From positions 1,434,501 to 1,498,500 of the forward strand of contig NC_060117.1 of the NCBI RefSeq assembly GCF_021155765.1: a stretch of DNA of 64,000 nucleotides. Direction: 5' to 3'. The notes beneath the pieces were generated by a model. The model was given only the letters and a program-made list of their open reading frames with translations. It had not been told where the DNA came from and made no database searches. Shown here piece after piece: positions 1-11,489 of the stretch. The translations under genes and the position numbers were made by a program. Source of the stretch: Diprion similis. Lineage: Eukaryota > Arthropoda > Insecta > Hymenoptera > Diprionidae. The stretch's first letter is position 1, and every line of letters starts with the position of its first letter.

Positions 1-982
1 AGAAGTGGGTGTAACATATTCTGTGTGAATCCACCGCTCCTCTAAGCTCTTTTTAGTATGATGTTGAAACGACTGTTCCCGCATTTTTTTCAAAAACTCT
101 GGCTCCTGTCTAGCAAATGTTACGTTCACCTGCTTGACAGTCTCCTCTTCGTCTTCAGCCTCTGCAGAAGGAAAAGCGCGGTATTAGCAAAGAATATCAA
201 TGCCCTTAGGTAGCTAAAAAAGCACAAGTTTACCTTCTCCAGCCACTTTAGCCTCGTCCTTCACTCTCTTGTCGCTCTTGTCCAGGTAATGGAATTGCGG
301 ACGCATTTGAACCACGCCTTTCAGTGGCGTTAGGTGCAGCTCTCCGTCCTGGAATACCCCAACAGCATAGTTTGAACAGTCGGGAAGAGCGCGCATGGAA
401 TGAAGAACTGTTTTGTCCATAATGTGACTGAAACCCGAAAATAAACAATCAATATCAATACAAGGCAAAGTTAGGTCCTAATCTGATTTATTTTCATACA
501 AAACAACCAAACAAATCAGTCGATAAGTCTGATTGAAAAAAAGTTCAGGCGTAATAATCATACGGATAATATGATCGGACCGATCGCTTGTACCTGTCGA
601 ATGCTCTTTCGCCTTCCTGATCGTGTTTCAGAGCACCGTCGACATTGAGGGCGATCTGTTCCCCCTTGCTGTGATCGTAATTGACATTGTCGGTGTCGAG
701 GGAAACCTCGAGTCGTACTTCCTGGTTTTCCGGCTTTATGGAGGACTTGGAGATGTTGAAGTTGTCGAATCCGCCACGCGACGACCGTAGAGGGTATTGG
801 AAGATGAAAAGCTTCTCGGCGAGGGTTTTCGACAAGAATACGGGAATCTGGATGATTATAGAGTTGGTAAAAGGAAACATGCCACAATGATTGCTGAGTT
901 AATGTTGAAAGTTAAGGCAAGCATAAACTGCGCCTAACCTCACCTCCTTGACGACCGGATCGGAGGCGCCGTCCTCCTCCAT
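1..982 (-). CDS. POLR3E: RNA polymerase III subunit RPC5 (POLR3E), 5' part
   Basis: This encodes the start of RPC5, a subunit of nuclear RNA polymerase III, which transcribes tRNA and 5S rRNA genes. Four exons join in phase: 982-944 (start codon at 982-980, 13 codons beginning MEEDGASDP), 847-594, 427-234, and 161 running off the left edge. Together they give the first 216 residues. Family landmarks are IPVFLSKTLAEKLFIFQYPL, the segment NYDHSKGEQIALNVDG, and MDKTVLHS..LPDCSNYAVGVF followed by GELHLTPLKG. All match the conserved N-terminus of RPC5/Sin-like proteins from memory. Introns are short, with clear GT..AG ends (for example an exon ending at 944 before GTGAGG). The gene diverges from the zinc-finger gene that starts at 1503. 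The rest of the protein lies outside the window. Confidence 0.93.
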
Positions 983-1502
983 CGCGGAATCGCGATATTC
1001 GTCAACCAGGAATTACCGCGTCCTGATCCCCCTCACAAGTGGATTTCGATGCCGATCGGAAGGTCAATTCATTTCCGTAGACGCCGAAAGCTTCCAACTT
1101 GGCCAACCTGCTCCTAGAGTTCCGACGCTGATCGCGTAAAATGTAACATAACCTATCTAATTGAAGAAAATGGACATGTCGGTAATGGCGGAATCTGCAT
1201 TAACACTTATTCCGAGACTTGCTGTGAATATGGATATCTGAATACGACGTCTAGAGACAAATTTGGCCACTCGCGGCGCTATTCGATTCGCTCTCGGTCC
1301 CTTACATTAAACTCTTAATACTCCATATAACTCAGGCAGCCTTCAAGTAACTAACAATTGATCATTGGCGACGTCAGTGTTTATATTTTTGATGAATTTA
1401 TGATTATTCTACTTGGATGATAATTTCAAGACTGGCACATTCCCGTGCGGAAGAAGAATACTTGAGATATAAGAGTAATTGCGAGACTGCACGTTACTTG
1501 AC
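983..1502. promoter_or_regulatory. Divergent intergenic region between POLR3E and the zinc-finger/transthyretin gene
   Basis: The two start codons lie about 520 bases apart on opposite strands, so both 5' UTRs and any promoters must fit here unless unseen upstream exons exist. I see no convincing TATA box or initiator. A shared bidirectional promoter is an inference from the spacing only. Confidence 0.4.
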
Positions 1503-4500
1503 ATGAGCATGATAAATCACGCCTCGCTACATAACCTAAAAAAAGAAGTAGATGTCATTGAGAACGGTGACAATTCACCCGAGGTAAGATTATTATATAT
1601 AGTATTATTATACGCTTAAACTTTTATACTTTGCTTATCGACATTTTTTTTCTCCTGTCACAATTCCATTGCAGAGACGTCATATTGAGACAGGAGAGGG
1701 CACGGGCGAGTGGGGACAAAACAATGTCAGTTACTGTGAGGAAATTATCATCTGCGATACGTTGCCAGATGATATTGACAATGAGAATTGTCAAATTTCA
1801 AATGAAATCGAATGCCTCGATCCATTGCAGATCCCAACCGAGCTTGAAGTTCCGGTATAAAATTGATTAGCAAATCAATCGTTTAGGCATGGATAGAATG
1901 AAGATTCTTAATAATTTTTCAATCTTCCGACAACTCGATGGCAAACTCTGACTCGACTAATCGAATTTTTCTTTTTTCCCCTAAAGCCGATGGTGTTGAT
2001 AGAAGGAAACGTGCCCGGAACCGTTAAGTATGTTTGGTCTGGTCACATCTACTCGAGGGAAGGAGATTCACAATCGTTTGTTTGTTCAAATAGACAAGTC
2101 AATCAATGCAAAGGCAGAGTTATAGTGAGAAATGGTCATGCTGACGAAATTGAACCACATAAGCATCAGAGAATCATGAGCAAAATTTTCGGGGCCGAAA
2201 TAGCAAAGAAATCAATGCTCAGGAGGGCACAAACTGAACCTTCGGTCAGTCTCCGCGACATTTATGACGACGCTTACAAGAAGTGGGTGGTATTCTTAAT
2301 TAAATACATCGAAGTACGAGAACCAATGGGATGACAAGAAGAAGGACGCATTTTTCTCATATTAAGAATATTTTATTGTGTTTTCAGAACGCCTGGGCTG
2401 AGCTCGATTTACAACTGCGATACCATGATGAGATTGATGATGAAAGCCAGGTATGGAATGTACTCGACCGATAAGCCGATCCGTAAGCTGAACTTTGATA
2501 TCGAATGGGCAAAAGGTGCGAGTATATCAAACTATATACCTAATAACGTGTCTGGAAAATTGCGATATCGCGACAAGCGCGCGATCGTTCCAACGCTGAC
2601 TGATAAAATTTTGCATTTTGTTGACGCAGACTGGGCGGAGGTGGTGCCCGGACGAGTCCCAAAAATATTATGCAGGATATGCCAAGAGTACATTTTTTCT
2701 CCAACGTCAACTAAGATGGTTCGGCATCTTCATACCAAGTTACACACCTTGAATGGAAAGATCTCCAATGTTACAACAAAACAAAAGGTTTATGAGAAAA
2801 GCCACCGATTACAAGCGAGAATTGATTCGGTATATCTATTGAGGAATATTTTGAAAACCTGTGTTTGTATATTTACAGAGAAGCCGTCAAGATGACTCGG
2901 ACTCCACGGATAACGACGAAAAATCGAAAAGACCGAAGACCGCCGACAGTCTGGTATTAGAAAATGACTTAGTCGTCGTAGAGCCGCTGCAACAAAAACG
3001 CAAAGAAGATACCAAAATGGTGACCCAAAAAATTTTAGAGAATAAGCGCCAGGACGACGCTGCCCGCCCGTTTCGTTATCCTGTAGTGAAGAAACAAGAG
3101 TGCGATGACCGTCTGACGTTTGCACCAGATCTCGTTGAGCTACCGCAACAGAAACGCAAAGAGGATCTCAAAAACGCGGATCGGAAAACATTACAGAAAA
3201 AACACCAAGACGATGCTGACCACCTAAGCAATAATGAGAATTTGAAGAAACAGGAGATTGTCGCTCGTTTGACGTTTCCAAAAGACTTCGTCGAGCAACC
3301 GAAACAGAAACGCGCGGAAAGTCCGAGAAACGTGAACGAAAAAATTTTAGAAAAAAAGCGCTGTAACGATACTAACGACCCGATTAATTACAAGAAATTA
3401 GGGAGACAACAGATCGTCAATCACATGGCATTTGCAAAAGACTTCTTGGAGGAACAGCAACAGAAACGCGAGGAAAATCTCAAAAACGTGGAGAAGAAAA
3501 TTTTAGAGAAAAAGTGGCAGGACGATACTTATTACCCGATGACTTATAAGCAATTAGGGAGACAGCTGGTAGTCAATCATATGGCGTTTGCAAAAAATTT
3601 CAGAGAGCGATCGCGAGAGAAACCTGAAGAAAATTCGAAAAACGGGGAGCAGAAAATTTTAGAGAAAAAGCGACGGAACGATGCTTACAACCCGATCAAT
3701 TGTGAGAATGTTAGGAGACACGACATCGTCAATCATATGGCGTTTGCAAAAGAACTCGCAGATCCACCGCAACAGAAACGTGAGGAAAATCCCACAAACT
3801 GGGACAAGAAAATTTTACAGCGACTTCTCGAAGGCGATGCTGATCGTCGGGTTAATTATGAGAATTTGAGAACACAGGAAATCGTCGATCACCCGACATT
3901 TACAAATGAACTCGTAGAGCAACTGCCACAGAGACGCGAGAAAAATCAGAAAAACGTGTACCAGAAAATTTTAGAGAACAAGCGCCAAAACAATGCTGAT
4001 GAGCCGATTAATTATGAGAATATAAGGAGACAGGAGATCGTCGATCATCCGACGTTTGCAAAAGATCTCGTAGATCCACCGCAACAGAAACATGAGGAAA
4101 ATCCCAAAAGTGTGGAGAAGAAAATATCAGAGAAAAAGCAAGAAAACGATACTGACTGCTGGATAAATGATGAGAAATCGAGACGGCAACAGAAACGTGA
4201 GGAAAGTCCCAAAATCCAGGACCAGAAAAATTTACGAAAAAAGTGCCAGGACGTCGCAACGTGTCCGAATATTTACGTGAAATTGAGAAGACAGGACATC
4301 GCTGACTATTTGGCGTATAAAAAGAAACTCACAGAGCAACCGCAGCAAGAACGCGAGGAAGATCCAAAAGAAGTAAAGAAGGAAATTTTAGATGAAGAGC
4401 ACCCTGACGAGGCTGACCACACGAAAAATGATGAGCAATCAAAAGGACCGAACATCAACGACTCGTCGGTGTCTGAAAAAAATATTATAGAACCGCCGCA

Positions 4501-5396
4501 ACAGACAAGCCAAGAAGATCCCGAAAACGCAGACGAGAAATTATCGGTACGGTAACAAGTATAATCAAAAAACTTACGTCAGGGTTTTTTCATTCAACAT
4601 TTCATACAGTACAATATAAGTTTTTGTTTCATTTCAGATCGGGAGTGGCATGCTGCAATCCGTATCGCGAATCAGAGTTAAGACCGAAAATATTTTGGAA
4701 CCTACGATATCCGAACAAGTTGATCCGGACCAGAATATATCGGTATGAAAACAAGTATCATCAATAAATTTGTGTCAGGATTTTTTCATTCAACATATCA
4801 GCCAATACAATATTACTTTTTCTTTAATTTCAGATGGAGAGCAGCACGGCGCAATCTATGCCGCAGATCACGATCAAGACTGAAAATATTTCGAAACCTG
4901 CGCTGTCCGTACAAGTTTTTGAACCCAGTACAGGTCAGCCGTCATCGGGGCTTGAGATAACGTTGCACATGTTGGGAAATGGCGTCTGGAATTTTATTGA
5001 CAAAAAGTTTGTATAGCGCTAACTACAAAAACTGTTGACAATTTTTAAACTTTGACTTTTGGATTAAGTGTTGATTAACATGGTATTCGATTACAGGAAA
5101 ACCGATCGGTTTGGTATATGCAGTGATTTGTCCTACGGTGAGAACGCAAACGTTGGTTTCTACAAATTGAATCTCGATATTTATTCGTACTACACCGAAC
5201 GAGGGCAAAAGTGTCTTTATCCGTACATCGAGGTAAGTTTGGCATATAGTTTTTCAAAAGCGGTGACTCATATTTTTCATCGCCCGTTCCTCCTTTTCAG
5301 ATACCTTTCGAAGTTGAAAATGCCGAACAGTCGTTGGATTTTCGTATCCAGTCGAGTCCTTTTGCTTACAACGTTTGCGGAAATTCAAAAAGTTGA
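1503..5396 (+). CDS. FLYWCH/BED zinc-finger protein with 52-aa repeats and a C-terminal transthyretin-like domain
   Basis: Nine exons join in phase to give 1058 residues: 1503-1583, 1675-1854, 1987-2282, 2388-2829, 2879-4546, 4638-4742, 4834-5006, 5097-5232 and 5301-5396. Domains in order: a FLYWCH-like finger (about 95-150; Cys120, Cys128, His145, His147); a BED-like finger (Cys281-x2-Cys284, His301, His305); a lysine/glutamate-rich 52-residue repeat block (about 371-889); then a 5-hydroxyisourate hydrolase/transthyretin fold (about 945-1058). The fold is recognised from PSTGQPSSGLEITLHML, YYTERGQKCLYPYIE and the closing SSPFAY. Both fingers suggest DNA binding in the nucleus. The hydrolase active-site residues are replaced, so enzyme activity is unlikely. 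Exon 7 begins exactly with ATG, so a separate short transthyretin-like protein starting at 4834 is an alternative. The exon 7 donor (AAAAA then GTTTGT) is weak; if unused, the frame stops at 5016. Confidence 0.72.
2990..4546 (+). repeat. Coding tandem repeat, period 156 bp (52 residues), about 10 copies
   Basis: Inside exon 5 a unit of 52 codons recurs in frame about ten times, with one shortened copy (about 4085-4190) and a partial last copy. Each unit has the pattern QQKREENPKN, then KKILEKKRQDDA, then PINYENLRRQEIV, then a TFAKDLVEPP-like end. The middle units (about 3300-4080) are most alike; the first and the last two have diverged. The sequence is highly charged and looks helical or coiled-coil. 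I recognise no named repeat family. Confidence 0.85.
4547..4833 (+). repeat. Tandem duplication of an exon plus its intron
   Basis: The introns at 4547-4637 and 4743-4833 are both 91 bases and clearly similar: both start GTA(C/T)G, share ACAAGTAT.ATCA, TTTTTTCATTCAACAT and ACAATAT, and end in TTTCAG. The exons after them (from 4638 and from 4834) also align, both carrying a VKTEN or IKTEN core. Exon 6 is therefore a diverged extra copy of the 5' part of exon 7. Confidence 0.75.
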
Positions 5397-5491
5397 GCTG
5401 CGGCGCAAAGAATCTCAGAATCTTGAATCGCATCGACAAGCAAAGCGCCCGTCTATTCAGACAGTATGTCTGTGAATGAGGTGACAATGCC

Positions 5492-5497
5492 AATAAA
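5492..5497 (+). terminator. Polyadenylation signal candidate AATAAA
   Basis: A canonical AATAAA lies about 95 bases after the stop codon of the zinc-finger/transthyretin gene, which is a typical spacing. Confidence 0.55.
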
Positions 5498-6644
5498 TGA
5501 AAAAAGAAAACGAGCTTCCAAGACGAGTTTCATTCTCATTTGGCGAATAGTTTGCGACCATATAGCTATATTTTGGGCAGGGTGGGGATCTGGTCGCGGT
5601 CCAGAGACTAGAGACAACTATAAATAAAAATTCTCTTGGCGTCGTGTATCTGGGGTTGAGATTTTGGAGAAATCCATGAGCCGGACATTTTCAGAACAAC
5701 AGTAACACGTCGCTGGCTGTGACTCGTTAGGTTTGAAATCTGCGCAATACTTGGATAACTTTTTTTTTTTTTTTTTTAATGCTAATGAAATTTTGAATCC
5801 ATTCGAATTTATTACCAAGATCCTGAATTTCATTTCAATATCATTAGCTTATCCGTTTGTCAAACCTTAAGCTCGGAATCCGTCGTTTTACTAGGTATGA
5901 AAATTGACTGAACAAAATAGGGTGAAATTTTTCCATGATTTGTAGATAATAATTTTTATCAACGTCGACGTGTGGCGTCGAAACGTAGATTTTATTTTAC
6001 TTTACGTAACGTTACCGTTGTCACGCGTAGCCGACATTTGTTAGTATACTAACACAGAAGTCTATTTTAATCGATTAATACGACTCGTGCGTGAGCCGTT
6101 GCTGACCGATACAAATATAAACTTCCGTCCTGTACGAAAAAGCTTGCCCAGTTGTGAACGCGCAAAAGAAGCTCGTGTTAATTTTTCTTACGGATTTTAC
6201 CCGACATTATACAATATACAAATTGTGTTGATTTTTCTTAATTTTAAAATATACCCAAATTATATTAAGAGTTTCGCCTTTTCCTTGTCAATTCCTCTTT
6301 TAAACGCGTGCAGCAGAAACGATTTTCATACGCAAGATGATTACTTTATTTATAATATACATGCACATCTACTTTGCGAAAAGGTAGGCGGATTTCATTT
6401 CGAAAATATCTAAAGTTAAACGTAGCAGACTTGTAATACCGAGTAACGGGCCAAGTAGAAGAGAAGTAGAAGAAACGTACAGGCTATTAGAAAAAAAAAA
6501 AAGAGAAGAATCGTTAACTCAGTAAAAAAAACGTTTCAATTATCGTTATTCTTTCTTGTACAAGATATTGTACTAATGAAATTGCTTTTCGACACAAAAA
6601 GAAATAAATAAAAAATAATTATTCGTAAATGAATCGTTCCCTAG

Positions 6645-6692
<48 letters not shown>

Positions 6693-8137
6693 ATATTATA
6701 TTTCAAACGGATCAAAATTAATAACATGTATCTATGTATTATATTATCACTAATAATATATTTAGCTCTTATTCTTTATTTATTTCATTAAATAATTACA
6801 CTTTCGTTTTGGCATTTATACAAGACGCTATATTAAGAATCGTGCGCGTGTAAGCATAATCATTTTCCTTACAATACAATACAAAACAAAAAAACAAAAA
6901 AAAAAATCAACAACAAACAAAAAAGAAATTCCTTTCAGCGTTTGAACGCGTGTGGAAACATGCAGGTAATAATAAAATATCCATAACGTGGTACATTGTA
7001 TTGCAGTATACACTATAATACAAATCATCGTCTTCGCTGCAATAATTACAGTCATAAAAAACGGGGAAAAAACAAAACTAAAAAAAAAAAAAGAAAGAAA
7101 AAAACTAACATTTGAGAAAAAATAAAAAATCAAATCATCTCTATAAAAAAAAAAAAAAATTAATACGTTTAAATTTCTCCCGTTCGGAATTATTAATTAT
7201 TTTTTTTCATTAATTTCGCTTCGTTTTTTTTTCTTCTTCTTCTTCTTCTTCTAGTAAACCTCGACTTGCTTTTTCCTAAATAAATCTTTCGCGTATATTT
7301 CCATTGCTTCGCGTCAATGTGACGAAATGAAGTAGATATAAGTAATACGTAATGCGCGTAGCGATACAATTATGTCTAGAAATTATTTTGTATATCGCTT
7401 ATATTATTATTTTATACATAATTGATTAATAATTCATGAAAATAGATTCATAAAATTACAATTACTATATATATATATATATTTATGCTCTGTATGCTTG
7501 CGTGTAGTTTCTACAGTATTTAATTATGTGATATGAAAAAATATCAGGTATGGTAAGGCCGATTTGATTTGTTTAGTTATCTCTTTAATTTCTATCCAAT
7601 TACTATTATTACTATATCGTTATTGTTCTAGACTATTCAGGCGTTATATATGCAAATATCAATGTGCACCGATATATTTTTATATATAATACCAATATTG
7701 GGCAGAAAAGCTCGATTCGATTCTACATATAGTATTTCTCAAATATTCCAAGCCATTTAGTTATTGCAATACAATATTAGTAATGTAATATATTGTTGTA
7801 TTGTATATATGATATTTACGTATACGTATACGTACCTACACAATATTCCATGCCCGACGAAATCTTACTGATTCCGTAAAATTTTCTCATCATAATCATG
7901 TGTTTGTATATATGAAAAATATTATTTAAATAAAAAATATATCATACTTTTAAAAATTTCATTTCATTCACGTACCCTGCTGTATGTATTTCTTGTAAAA
8001 CGTCGCTTCCGCGGCTTAGAATAAAAGAAGAAAAAAATAAAAATAAAAAATTAGTAATAATAACAATAACGACATATTATTAAACCTACCGTTGTTACCG
8101 GGGTAGACATACAATAAATTATGATTAATAAATAATC

Positions 8138-8175
<38 letters not shown>

Positions 8176-9176
8176 TTCCTTTTTTGATGCAAGATTCTTT
8201 CTTTCGTAAAATATAATATCAGTATCTATAAACTAATACTCATAAGACACAAGCAGTTGCGTTGCCGTATGATTATCCTATTATCATGCTACTGAGACGA
8301 TTTTCGGTGATTTTTCCTTCCGTGTACATCAGCTGCAAGCATATATGCATATAGTATTACCAGTGTTAATCCGTAACAACGTCAATCAATCATCGTAATG
8401 ATCATGGTCACTCGCAAATACGCGCAACTACGTAGTGAAATAAAATCTATATGCATATTTATACATGATACATACATTTATTTATTTATACCAAGAAAAG
8501 AAAAGAAAAGAAAAGTAAGTAAAGAAGAAGAGAGAGAAGAAAAACAGAAGAAAATCATTTTTTTTTTTTTCTTTCTTTCTTTCTTTCTTTCTTTTAAATA
8601 AATAAGAATAAGGAACAAACTCGCCTTACAGCTATGTATGTATGTATATTGTATAGTGTATTACACCTAATAGTGAATGCATCCATTTGTGTATGTATCA
8701 GTATACGATGTTAACAATAAGAGTATTAGCACTATATCCGTTGAAATTTGGCAAAATTTCAGTACATCCGTGATTGGAAAAATTGCACTATACCGTAAAA
8801 AAAAAAAAAAAAAAAAAAAGAAAGAAAAAAAATAGAAGAACGGAAAAAGAGATTTAAAAAATATGCAAGTAGTTGCTATTATTCCCGGTTTCACTGTAAA
8901 GCGTCCGCGAGAATTTCAATCTCCCCGTTCGGATGTAAAGTTCCAAATTCAAACTATAAAATCAGCACCTAATTAATAACGCGCCCTCTTACACATACAC
9001 AAATCCATACAAATACTTATGCACAAATTTCCAATTTATCCACATTACAGAGGATAATCAATCAATCAATCAATCAATCAACAAAATTAATTCAACTCTC
9101 ATTTCATCGTCCATCAGTTCCACGACCTCCTCTCTCGTTGTCACGTCTTTCCTCCATCGCTGCTGAGCGCCATCCT
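5498..9176. other. Gene-free stretch; probable starvin 3' UTR on the right
   Basis: I find no coding region. The stretch is AT-rich with (TA)n runs at about 6649-6691 and 8139-8171, a poly-A run at about 8797-8819, an AAAAG run at about 8493-8515 followed by TTTC repeats to 8595, and an ATCA run at about 9057-9080. The part next to 9176 is probably the starvin 3' UTR, since starvin ends at 9177 on the minus strand. Its length cannot be fixed from sequence alone. Confidence 0.5.
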
Positions 9177-10516
9177 CTAGGTATGACTGACTTCAGGTGG
9201 AGGTAGAGGAATCGGTACATCGGAAACGGGTTTCGGCTGTTTCGTCTTTCTCGTCTTCCTGGGTGACTTGGTTGTAGTTTTGTCCACAGCCGCGGCGGCG
9301 GCGGCGTCGACGTCCATCATTTGCTGCTGGTGTCGATGTTCCCCCGGATCGCCTCCAGCTTCATTCGACTCCATCGGTTCGTCAGAAGTTTTCTCCGCAC
9401 CATCCGCAGCGTCGTCCTGCTGCTGAGTTTCCATCGCCGTGACGGAGCCGGATTTTTCAGTCCGTATCGACGCTTCCGCGGCAGCAGCAAGAGCTGGATC
9501 ATCATTGGCTGCATCCTCGTTCATCGGTTCGTCATCGTTCCGACGTTCCTCAGTTCGATGATCCTGGTCCTTCCTCTGTTGCGATAGGGAAGAATTTTCA
9601 GGTGGCGGTAAAGGTATCGCGACATTTTCGTCCCCCGTGCCGCTAGGATTGTTACCATCGTTCTTAACAGTCTCGGCGTCAGTCTCCATCGGTAATGCAG
9701 ATTTACCCTGATCGGTGGTTACGGCGTTGTAATCGGAATTCTCGTTATCGGTGACTTCCTGACCGGGAATCGGTACCTTCGACTCTAACATCGCGATGCA
9801 ATCCTGTATACTCTTTATCGCGTTTTTCCTCGCCTGCCTGACCTCGGGTTTACCTTCAGTCTCGATATCGTCGAGCTTGATGAGCTCTCTGGTCAACATC
9901 TCGTCGAGGTACATGTACTCCTTGCTCTGCCTCGAGTCACCCTGATACTTCTTGACCTCCTCCATCAGCGAGTCGACCTCCTTCTGAACGATGGCGACCC
10001 TCTCGAGTGGTTCCTTGGGTTGAATCTGTTTCAACTTCGTCGGTTCAGCCGTTGGTTCATCTTCCTTCTGTTGCTGTTGCTGTTGCTGTTGCTGTTGAGC
10101 AGCCCGTTGTTTTTCGGCCTGCTGTTGCCGATACTGTTGCTGTTGTTGCTGGTAGTGATTAGCCTTAGGGATCTGCTGCTCGTGTTGACTCGGCGGCGTT
10201 GCAGTTGGTTGCTGATGATAAAACTGTTGCTGGGGTTGCTGCCATGGCTGATGATGCCTGTTACCACCGCCTGCGAAGTGTTGATTGAAGTGCGACGGTC
10301 TCTGAAACTGAGGCGGTGATTGCGGCCGTTTCTGTTGCTGATGACTGGTGAACTGACCCGACGACGGCGACGACGACGACGACGTTGTCTCGTCGACGAC
10401 GTTCTTTGGAATCACAGGCTCGTCCCTACCCTCAACGAATATCGGTATATGCCTGACGTTGCTCTTCGGTTGATGGGGTTGCTGCTGGTGCTGTCCCGAC
10501 GATGTCTGACTCTGAG

Positions 10517-10564
<48 letters not shown>

Positions 10565-11249
10565 TAGGCGACATCGGCGGTTTAGCGCTGTCGGCCTGCT
10601 GTTGCTGAGGAGTAATATCGACCCTGGAAACGAATCGTTGATTAGGATTCGATCCCTGACTCTGTGGTTGAGCAGCTTGTTGCTGCTGGTGATTGTGCTC
10701 GTTGAAATTCTGTGCAGTCTGTCGATTCTCCGGCGGTGCCGAAGCGGATCGTTGACCCCGGTTCGTCTTCTCGTTCTCGCTGTTCTCCATGTTGTGACGA
10801 TGCTGCCCGATGTCGACGGTGTTTCTCAGTCCGTACTGAGGAATGGGTTGATAGTGTTGATTACCGTTCCCCCCCTTCCTACTACGATTGTCGTCGTTCC
10901 TCTCGCGTTCGTCCTGTGGCTGTTCCTGGTTGTAATATCCCGTGTCCGCCTCGCCGTGAGAACTCACGCCACTGGCTCCGCTAGCCGCGCTTGCGGCGCT
11001 GCCTCCGCTCGCCTGACTCCTCGCGTCTTCGTCCGGATGACTCTGGTACGAGGACGAGGAGCCCAACCCTGAACCCCGTCTTCTGTTCCTCGGTGTGCCA
11101 AGGGGGAACGGAACGTCGCCCCAAGGCGGGCCCAGAAGGTGATCGGCAAACTCTGGATGACGAGCTGCTAGGTCGTCCAAATGGGATCTGATGTTGCCGC
11201 CGGCGCGTCTGCTGCCGCCGTCGAATCCGTCGTCGTCAAACGGGAAACC
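9177..11249 (-). CDS. stv: Starvin / BAG-domain co-chaperone (BAG3-like), main C-terminal coding exon
   Basis: This exon encodes residues 84-773 of an Hsp70 nucleotide-exchange co-chaperone of the BAG3/starvin/Samui family, which acts in the cytosol in chaperone-assisted autophagy and muscle upkeep. It follows an acceptor at 11250-11252 and joins in phase 0 to the exon at 31986-32234. The BAG domain is encoded at about 9776-10010 (residues about 497-574): PLERVAIVQKEVDSLMEEVK through KSIQDCIAMLESKVP. An IPV-type motif, RHIPIFVEG (about residue 347), resembles the small-heat-shock-protein binding site of BAG3. The middle is low-complexity and glutamine-rich, with polyQ tracts encoded at about 10500-10563 and 10060-10100. 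A short motif, IPLPPPE, occurs twice in the C-terminal part (about 9597-9620 and 9185-9210), the second copy right at the C-terminus. Stop codon at 9179-9177. Confidence 0.93.
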
Positions 11250-11489
11250 CTGAAACGATATAATCGAAGGTTTTACGTTAGATTTAAAGATCGTAGAATC
11301 GTGATGTTTGCTTTTTTTCTCGTATTTTCTTTCTATTGTCAAAAATTGCGGTCAGATTTTAGGTTAATTCTCGTAACTACTGCAGCCGGACCGCCATTTT
11401 GGCAATGCGTATGCAACAGACTGTAGCCTGAGCAGTAGGAAAATACGATAATCGTTATTAACATCGTCGTCATCGTCATCTTAACCGAT

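Noticed and set aside
2388-2445. Alternative reading of exon 4 using the donor after TGG at 2286
   Set aside because: That frame stops at about 2477, whereas the donor GTGGGT at 2283 keeps an open frame into the BED-like finger.
10320-11072. 250-codon plus-strand open frame opposite starvin
   Set aside because: It is the antisense shadow of the glutamine-rich starvin exon (CAG/CTG repeats read as leucine or arginine runs). It has no splice or start context and no domain.
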